Shown here piece by piece: positions 56,299 to 64,000 of a stretch of 64,000 nt of DNA. The position numbers and the translations under genes are program-made. The notes under the pieces are model-generated. The model ran no database searches and was not told the DNA's origin. It saw only the letters and a program-made list of their open reading frames with translations. The DNA comes from Hansfordia pulvinata (lineage: Eukaryota; Ascomycota; Sordariomycetes; Xylariales): assembly GCA_006538405.1 (NCBI GenBank), contig BJKQ01000006.1, positions 1,759,001 through 1,823,000 of the forward strand, read 5' to 3'. The stretch's first letter is position 1. Each line of letters opens with the position of its first letter.

Positions 56299-57091
56299 GG
56301 TGCTCCGCTCGATACCTCCAGATAAAGAACCGCCGCTGTCATTGGCAAAAATGATAAAAATGTTCCATTCGCTGTTTCTCTGGTGAACTGGCATCAACGA
56401 AGCGACGGTCCGCGAGGCCGACGAGGAACAATGGCGGTAGTAGACAAAGAAAAGCCAAGGAGGACGCCGGGACGAGAATCACTTGTAGTAGTCGTCTTAC
56501 GGGGTTACTTGCTGTTATGATGAATTGAGATACGTTAAATAATCCGCCTTCCGACTCTATCCGTGACAGCTTGGTCTTTACTTTGTGATGCGATCGGGGC
56601 GCAGACCGAGCCCTTTCATTTTAGACTAGAGGCGCAGCCGGTCGGTCGTCCTCGGTCTTGGAAAGGGTGCCAAAGACCGTTCGACTCTTCATTCACTTGC
56701 ATAGGTACACTATGCCTGCTGCCACTAATGGTGGAAAGAACGACTGGCCTTATTCGTGACTTCCCTGCGTGATTCCAGACCACAAGACCGCCCCCCCTGA
56801 GGAAGGTGCAACCCTCTCTCACGTACGATATACTTTTCAGAGGGGAGGTTTGTGGAAACAAGATTCTGCTTTTCAACCTATCACTCACCTCTGCCGCCAT
56901 CACCAATCCCCGCCTCACATCTCTCAGCGCTTTGAAAACCAGCGCAGTGTTTCTCGCCAGGAATGACAAAACAACGAATCGAGTCATCCAGCCCACGCGC
57001 CGACACCCCATGCTACCGAATTACTTTTACATCACTCCCGCCCTTCATCTCCGACTAGTGCCCTCGCCTACCCTACCTGAGCAGCACGGCC
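56299..57091. other. Intergenic
   Basis: 3' UTR of eEF2 followed by the promoter of the next gene on the same strand. No small gene seen. Confidence 0.5.
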
Positions 57092-58310
57092 ATGGACAAT
57101 CGACAGCGCCACGCTTCCCTCCCCCCTGATCACCGCACGGCTCCGTTCACTCTCCGACCAAGTCCTTTATCTCATGGGTGCGCCAGCCCTGAGCTAGGCG
57201 ATTCGAACCGAGTAGTACCCAACTTGTTCAGGTCTTCCACTCCGGTTAGGCTTCTTTCTCGGGAGTCATCTTTGGAGGCCAACCCATGGGAGCCGGTACA
57301 CCAACGGGGGCCAATGAGCTTCCCCGATTCGGAAGTAAGAGAAGACTATCTGGCCGAGCTTCCACTTTTACAACCAGGAGCCAGTCGTGGGGGCAGCTTG
57401 GTCCTGTCCCGGCTGTGGGAAGATGCTGCCCATCAAAGCAACGAGCATTGCCTTAGCACCAATTCCTACGAACCATGCCCAGCATCACTCATCGCTCCAG
57501 GCGAGTCAGCACTTCGTAGTACCCTCAATGGATCAACGGACGATACCAAATTCGTCGAGGACAGTCTAGATGGTCGACGCGACCCCGAGCCCCTCAGTCT
57601 CAGCCCCGCCTTACTGTCAGCAAAGTGGCCAGAAACTGTTGGCCACTCGCCAAGGTACTGTCTCTCTGTTCTCATCTCTAGGGACCTCCAGGTACACAGC
57701 TGTATCTTACCAGTTGAGGAGGGCGAGCCATACCAAGCGCTTGCCCGCAAGCTCCATCATATTTACAGGTCTCGTATGTCCACACTGGAGTATTATCGCA
57801 TGCGCTTCATCCAATGTCAAAGACCAAAGCTTGAGATTGCTCATCTTCAGCAAACTGTAAGCAAGCCGTCCCATTCGTTGAGTCACCACGTATGTCTTTG
57901 GGCAGTAGCACCGGCTAACTTGAGCTGTTCAGTTTTCAGATCGAGATGTGAACCAGCACGGCGAACAAGCACGCCGAGTCTTCACGATAGAGAAATGCAG
58001 CCATGCTGGAACTCTTGGGCGTGCTTTTACAGACCCGGAGACCGTCACTGATAATGCGTTCGACCTCTCTGGGGAATACAAGAAGTGCGTCTTACGCGAG
58101 GGGGACCGTGGAGACACCAGCTCTTTGATCGTCACGTCTGTGGATGATCCTCTCTTACTGGAGATGCGCGCCGTCATTCTGTGCATCCTGCTTCCTATCT
58201 TCATTGGGGCGGTCATGATTTCTGAAGCTTACCTTGGGGCGCTGATCGTTATTGCTGCGCTCATAATGATCCTTGGCTACAAAATCATGAGACGAATGTC
58301 GGTTGACTGA
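57092..58310 (+). CDS. Unassigned membrane protein with C-terminal hairpin
   Basis: Exons 57092-57889 and 57933-58310. The 43-nt intron has a GTATGT donor, a GCTAAC branch and a TTCAG acceptor. Product 391 residues. The N-terminal 190 residues are Ser/Pro-rich and probably disordered. A compact domain follows (about 195-335): CLSVLISRDLQVHSCILPVE, YRSRMSTLEYYRMRFIQC, VFTIEKCSHAGTLGRAF. The C-terminus has two adjacent membrane segments (VILCILLPIFIGAVMI and LGALIVIAALIMILGY) and ends in a short basic tail (KIMRRMSVD). The topology suggests a tail-anchored or hairpin protein facing the cytosol. I believe this domain is conserved in filamentous ascomycetes but know no function. The start codon follows GGCC and is the first ATG of the frame. 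It sits next to a decayed region (58.3-59.4 kb). Confidence 0.72.
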
Positions 58311-58366
58311 AGCCGACACAATGCATATTCCTCGTTTGACAAAGCTTTTCTGCCATCTTCTCGCAG

Positions 58367-58731
58367 TTTTCAATCAATCTCGGTGCTTCCAGATCAAGCA
58401 CGAAACAAGAGGCTCTTCGCGATTTGACCCAGGCGGAAAACTGGATCAGCTCAGATGATACGCTTTCCGAATGCCATACAGCGCAGGTACGCTGCATACC
58501 CATATACGCGCCAATTACATTACCGCCCACACCCGGAAAAATCACAAGCTCAAGCGACATTGGGAGACTTTGGCCGCCACAGACACGGATCTGAGATGCG
58601 AGGGTTTTTGCTACATACAATATTTTATGGGTGGAATCAAGGGATTTGCGAGACACAGTGCAAGAGTCAATGATGATGAGCGCATCAGGTTCGTCAATGC
58701 TATCGATGACGGATTCGCTTCGATAATCTAG
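58367..58731 (+). pseudogene. Possible gene remnant, no start codon
   Basis: After an acceptor-like TTCTCGCAG (ending 58366), a frame reads ALRDLTQAENWISSDDTLSE. A possible 68-nt intron (58487-58554, GTACGC...CTCAAG) joins it to HWETLAATDTDLRCEGFCY and FMGGIKGFARHSARVN, ending at a stop at 58731. Both parts have protein-like composition, but no ATG or upstream exon is found, and an open frame runs antisense over the same stretch (58285-58734). It could be a relic or a misread small gene. Confidence 0.3.
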
Positions 58732-58811
58732 CACTATGCTCTAAAAAGAAAAGAAGAATATGTCTACCAAGTGCAAAGAAGGGCTTTCGACGTTTCGATA
58801 AGACTTGCAGG

Positions 58812-59406
58812 TTACCGCTTCATGGCGCTGCATGGCGATTTGTTTTTGACCGGCCAGAGAGTCTTACCTGAAGGCCATGACTGCGAGTTTGCGCGTGCGC
58901 GACTTTCCTCCAAGCCAAGGCCCATCTGAGAGGCAATGACCGCTGAACGATGAGCCAGAAACGCGCCGTCTCTCCAACGAAAACAATCGTGAATTGAGCA
59001 AGCAACATCCTGGAAGAGCGGCAGCGCATATTCGACTAAGCAACGGCTCCTCAGGGCCACGGCTTCATAACTGTTCCTTGGTTGAGGCGCGCTGGATCTC
59101 CTCGGGCTCGCGACCTACAGCGACGGTCGCCCGGGTTCTACGTAGCTCTGGCGGTACACATCCTTTAAGTGAAAACTGCAAGAGCATGTCCTGCACCTGT
59201 GTGAGCTTCCGCGATAGTCTCAGCAGCAACGATGGCGGGGAGCGGTAGAAATTGGACTCCCTGTCGAAAGGCCGATCTATGTCTACGATCACATGGTTAA
59301 AGAGCGTAGCAGTTCCATTTGCAGACCGATGGCCACGTATTCGGGCTCTGCTCGTATGATGAGGTGCCATCAGGGCCCGTAGAAGACCCATCGACAATTT
59401 GAACAC
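58812..59406 (-). pseudogene. Possible frame-broken gene remnant
   Basis: Two minus-strand frames follow each other with protein-like composition: first FNHVIVDIDRPFDRESNFYR ... PPELRRTRATVAVGREPEEI, ending in TGA at 59065-59067. Then, shifted by one base, ALRSRCLVEYALPLFQDVAC ... FLAHRSAVIASQMGLG. The overlap of the two frames at the TGA suggests a one-base insertion in a former coding region. No domain recognised and no complete gene can be built. Confidence 0.35.
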
Positions 59407-59526
59407 GCCGCACGGCTTTCACTTGTAGAAGACAGAAGCTTCAGATTCGTCATAACAATCGCCTCAATGGGCCGCTTCGGTAACAGGTCGATCTAAGGTC
59501 CCGCCCCACAGCAAGCTTTACACGCT

Positions 59527-61438
59527 CTACTGTTGGACGATTGACTCTATAATCTGGTCTGTTGCAAGCATGCCTGCAATGGACGCTGAAGTGAGGGTGG
59601 CAATGACGCCAGACACCAACGAAGAAACAGCCACCTTGGATACATCGGCGGAGCGACTCGGTGAAATTTGGGATAAGACACCGATCTGTGTTCCGAGTGA
59701 TCCAATGTTTCCAAATCCCTACAACGAGGATTAGTCTCATTGCCATAGCCAGGGGAAGGGAAACTCACGCAGCAGGCGTAGGTGGCTATGAGCTTGGCAC
59801 GAGGCGACATTAGGACGTACGACAATTTCGGGTCGGTGAGATCCTTGAAGGCTTTGAACTCGTTGATGATGATCTTCTGACCTATCAGCTCTCCAACGCG
59901 CAAAAGATCTGGCTCAGGGACACCGAGAAGCCAAGCGACAGGATAGAAGATGTAGCCTAGAATGAGTTGCAGGGTGAGTTTGGTTTCAATCATGCCCCAG
60001 TAGCCGGCCCACCAGCCGAGAAACCCGTTGATGAGGCCAACAAAAGCAATAATGCACAGGATTGTCGAAACAATCATGCCGGCAATTTTCAAGCCAAGCC
60101 AGGCGCCATTGGCGAAGGCGTGGAGGGCGTTTGCCGGCTTTTCGTCTTCATCATCGGGGACGACCACGCGGCCTGACGTCAGGGTCTCCTCAGTCTCTGG
60201 ATAGCGCATCTTGGAGATGGCCAGAGATGCGGGAATTGACATGATGCATGAAGATACAAGAGCCTGGGCATTCAGCCCTAGGGTCATGTAAGCAACGAGC
60301 ACTGAGCCCGCAATTGTTGCGAAGCCGCAAGTCAGAATTTGGTGGATCTCGGCCATTGTCAGATGGGGCACAAATGGCTTGATGAGCATGGCCGACTCTC
60401 CTTGCCCGATGAAGGGAGTCGCAGAAGCGACAACGGCTTCAGCGCCCGAGACGCGCAGAGCCCAGAAGAAAAAGACGGCAAACTTGCGTATGAACCACTG
60501 GATGAGCCCCATGTAGTAGCACAGTTGAACCAGAGCCACGAAGAAGATGATGGGAGGAATGACACTGATGAGAAACCAAGTTTTCTCGGGAACTTTATCG
60601 TCCGTGAGGAATTCCACGCCCTCTCTGGCAAAACCGAGAAGCGTGCGGGCGAGGAAAGATATGAACTCGAAAATGTCGTACCCGGTGCCGGTGCGGAGGA
60701 CGAAGACGGCGACGACAAATTGAGTCAGCATCCCGCCAATGACAGTGTGCCAAGGGATCTTTCTCCAGTCCCGAGACGTTGCCGTCATGACAGCAATCAT
60801 GACAATCAAGCCAAACAGTGATTGCGCCCGGCGTGCTCGGGTGTTTTCCGACGACTCGGGCGAGACCATAGTGCCGATCAGGAACACAGCCACGGTGCCG
60901 AGGGCCGCAAGAGGCCGATGCAACTTCTTGGGAATGAAGTTGTAGACCCTGAAGACGGTGTTCCTCCAGACGATCTGGAGGGCTGTCAAGGCGTGCCTGG
61001 CGGGAATATAGAGAGTCACAATGCGGATTGTGATGGCAAGCCACAAGAGGAATGGGATAAGCCACGTCAATCTGGTGTAATAGACCGCAGTGCCGTAGGC
61101 CCACCATCTGCACAGAGGAATGCTATCAGATCTGCCTGGCACTTTCGGCGACGGGGTACGGAGAGTTAAGCCACTTACACGGTCCAAAGCGACCAGATGA
61201 GAAAGTGAATAACAGGCATGTATCGCCTGATAAGGTTCATCACTTTGCGCTTGGTGCCATGGATCTCTTCTTGTTCGCCATAGTGGTTGGTATTCCCACT
61301 CTCTTCGTCGTTGATTGGCTTCTCTCTCGCGGGATAGCCGAGAGATTTCTCCAAAGATTGTGATGCCAGTCGGTCATCTTGGGACGGACGAGCCGCGGCC
61401 GGTGGCTCGGCGCCAGCATGTTGCGGCTTGTCTTCCAT
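59527..61438 (-). CDS. Concentrative nucleoside transporter (CNT/SLC28 family)
   Basis: Exons 61179-61438, 59769-61107 and 59527-59718. Introns of 71 nt (GTAAGT...TGCAG) and 50 nt (GTGAGT...TTGTAG). Product 596 residues. The cytoplasmic N-terminus (about 75 residues) is charged. Family landmarks are in order: an N-terminal TM block, GGMLTQFVVAVFVLRTGTGY, then the core FIGQGESAMLIKPFVPHLT with FATIAGSVLVAYMTLG (nucleoside and cation binding hairpins). The final exon supplies GFGNIGSLGTQIGVLS. The protein would import nucleosides at the plasma membrane by cation (H+ or Na+) symport. The two splice joins rebuild conserved sequence exactly, which makes the model firm. No purine or pyrimidine catabolic genes lie beside it. 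Confidence 0.92.
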
Positions 61439-64000
61439 TGCTGCTGTATCTTGGCAGAACCGAGAGACGAGGTGCGTTGAGGCCGTAGAGGATCAAGCGA
61501 TCAGCAGTGCTACCGGGAGGCAAGAAAGGCCGGTAGGTGGGGCCGTGCAGAGGGAGGGAGCAGCAGACAGCAGAGGCAAACTCCAAACGGCGCGCGAGAC
61601 GAGAATTCCGCGAGGCAGAGGGCCGCGGCGTAAAGAATATTTAAAGGGGCAGTCGTGAGTGGATGGCAAGCCGCAGGTTTAGCTCCATGGCAGCTCCCGA
61701 GGACGGGCTACGAGTAGTATCGCGCATGCAACGTATGGGGCCGGAATCTTGTGGACCGGTGGAGGACCGGGCGGATAGTGACGGGTTGGTCAGGATTACC
61801 CCAGGGGTTTGCTTATCTAGAGTGCAGGGGGCTGCTCTTGGGCCTTGTTGCGCCGGTTGAACTGCTGTCTAGAACACGTCGATCAGAGACAGAAATTCTA
61901 GGCCGTGCTCGTGCGAGCGTGGTAGGCCAGAGGTCTCGGTACCGGCAGGGTGGACGAGGGGATTTTGACGGCAGGTAAAGATCAAGCAGCGCACGTGCTT
62001 GGGCAAGACAAGACGTGGGGAAGAGGGGCGGGCATTCGGGCCTGAAGGCATGTGAGGTTTAGGGTTTGGCCGGGAGTCGGCAGGAGTGTCCGGGGGGGCT
62101 GGCCCATGTGAGGGTTGCAGATTCGAGCGCTCGTACGTGGGCGAACCGGGCCGCCCAGTACCTATAGTATATGTAATATAATCAGTGCATTGGGTGTGTG
62201 TTTATGGAAGAGGGCTATCGAGGCGGTTGCGGCTCGCCCAGGACGGAGAGCAGATACGCATGCATGCTCATCGATGGGAGATGGTGGGGCATGTCGCGTG
62301 CGCAACACAGGCAGATGGGTTGAGGAGTCGGCTAGGGTCTGGATGGAGACGACGAAAAGAGACCGTTGGCTGTGTGCTTGCTTGTACGAGCACGCGTGTG
62401 ATGTGTGATGAAAGGCCGTGGCTGTCGTGTATCGTCGGCGGTGGGTGTTCCGCACGGGACGATACGCGGGTGTGGATGTCGATGTGCGTGTGGAGGAGAG
62501 AAGCCAAGGACGGAGATGGCGCTGATTAGCAGCAGCCGGCACAGGGGCCTGATTGGCGGGAGCGCACCAACCACCTGACGAATTGGGCAAGTCGCCGAGG
62601 AAGCAGCGACGACCGGGCAGGCCGCCCCTGCTGTGTGACCGACTACGAGCAATCGTCCCGTACCTGCCTGTCCTCACCCGACGATCTTGGGCTGCCCTTT
62701 CCTCCTCACTTCAATGGAGATCAAAGAGAAGGTGCAAATACCTACCTTAGGTACTTACATGGAAATAGGTGCCGCCTTTCCGGTGGTGCGCGCTCGGTGG
62801 ATACAGGGCTCCGGCTAGCAGGCCGAGCCTGTAACCTCCATCTTTGACCATGAACCACGGTACTTCATACATGTACAGGATGGCGGGAGGAAGGTTCGAT
62901 ACGGTAGATTGTACCAGTCCAGAGCCTGTGGTCTCACCACATCAGATCGGCACTCGAGAAATATTGGGTTCTCGGCCCTGACTTGACACGCCTCTATCCA
63001 ATTCGTCCGGAGCCACCGACCCCAGCAAGTCCCCAAGACCCGTGTCGGTGTCCCGATCCAGCTGCTCGATTGCTCTGCTCCCTCTGCGACAAATCAGCTT
63101 TGACTGATACCAGCTGCTCACCATCCATTCAGCCATGCCGACCCCTCTCCCCCGGGCGGATCTCAACTCGTACCCGGGGCATCGAATCTCTGCCCCGCCC
63201 CCTACCACTACCTACCATCTACGAGTAACCAAGGCACCTTATGATTGCCAGCCCTGTAGGTTGAACGTCGAGTGGGTTCGTTGCCGGCTGCGAGTGCCGA
63301 AAAGAGACAGGCCCAACTTGTGCTTCCTCTGCCGAGGCACAAGACCACGACTAAAACTCAAGCCAGTGTTAGCTTGGCGCGCTCCCGCAACCTCAGATCG
63401 TTTCCTCCCGCGATCTCTGCAGGTCGCCGGCCGTGGCTGGTGGCTGGGCTCCACAGATGCGCGCCATCGAACCGGCAGCCTCCAGTTGACGCCTGCGAGT
63501 ATTGGCAGAGCAGCCGATCCCTTTCCCCAACTGGCCAGTCTTCCTCCACCCACACAGCCCTCGCCCGCCTCCATGCTTCGCGGTTAAGCACTCAAAAGAC
63601 CTAGAAGCAGGAGAAGCCGGCTAGAAGCGTCTCCGGCCAGCGGCTCAGCGCGAAGCAGAACGAAAAATATGATCGGAGGCCACGTTACATCGCCGTTGCG
63701 TTCCATCGTACCCTCTGCCCTGCAGGCCTTGCCTATCACTGCTTTGCCTCCACATCCCTCCTCCATCCCGCGGGCAGCCACTGTCACCCCCAACGCGCGA
63801 AAGCATCCGCCTTATCAGAGCCACAAACGCCACAAGACCGACCCACCCAGCCTCGCGAGATCGTCATGGGCGTTATCTGCCCAAGTTGAAAGCAGTCGAG
63901 CCCGGCGCGAAGAGTTCCGATAAAGAGCCAAGCAGATCTGACCTACACAGAGGCGGCCGCTGGGCCGGTTCGAGACCTCTAGGTAGCATTTGCAGGCTGT
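61439..64000. other. Non-coding right edge
   Basis: Promoter of the nucleoside transporter, then 2.3 kb without a recognisable gene. TACGAGTA occurs at 61709 and 63220, and TACCTACCTTAGGTAC at about 62740-62756. ORFs at 62115-62677 and 63135-63604 lack domains. Confidence 0.45.

Noticed and set aside
57092..58310. DUF6594-type membrane protein
   Set aside because: The C-terminal hairpin is similar in kind, but the central domain does not match what I know of that family, so no name was given.

Overview
The window looks like a chromosomal segment of a filamentous ascomycete, most likely a Sordariomycete. Genes are GC-rich. Most are split by short introns of about 43-100 nt with GT(A/G)NGT donors and several CTAAC-type branch points. 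The best-recognised proteins are fungal: eEF2, a Csf1-type lipid-bridge protein, a mitochondrial S21 protein, a Git3-type GPCR and a Zn2Cys6 regulator. I see no convincing rRNA, tRNA, CRISPR array, phage or intact transposon. I cannot name the genus.

Layout, left to right: small secreted Cys-rich protein with a Kex2-like site (915-1256, +); 4.6 kb without a gene; Git3/cAMP-receptor-like GPCR (5840-7866, +); class I glutamine amidotransferase (8976-9794, +); a gene-poor 4 kb with one doubtful ORF (13654-14211, -); mitochondrial ribosomal protein bS21m (14879-15694, -), divergent from an RBM25-like splicing factor with RRM and PWI domains (16557-19097, +); a convergent dual-zinc-finger regulator (19858-22709, -); two tandem unassigned genes (23520-25896 and 25863-27450, +); a secreted protein (28200-28637, -); a repeat-rich 3 kb; a second small Cys-rich secreted protein (31770-32183, +); a TMEM184/Ost-alpha family membrane protein (33675-35575, -), divergent from the 9.7-kb single-exon CSF1 gene (37105-46779, +); an unassigned three-exon gene (49142-49993, +); eEF2 (53242-56298, +); a two-TM-tail membrane protein (57092-58310, +); decayed gene fragments (about 58.3-59.4 kb); a concentrative nucleoside transporter (59527-61438, -); and 2.5 kb with nothing recognisable.

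Most genes are unrelated housekeeping functions (translation, splicing, lipid transfer, nutrient sensing and uptake), so no operon-like or biosynthetic cluster is evident. Three small secreted proteins stand out: each is isolated in a long non-coding stretch and has a TATA box.

The most unusual signals are these. (1) The octamer TACGAGTA/TACTCGTA occurs at least 16 times in the non-coding DNA, against about one expected. (2) Three otherwise good genes have their reading frame broken at points where removing a 15-17-nt GT...AG segment would restore it. These are either local sequence errors or decay, or something odder. (3) The bS21m start codon appears to be split by an intron. The window also has five G/C homopolymers of 14-17 nt, so assembly indels are a serious alternative for the broken frames.
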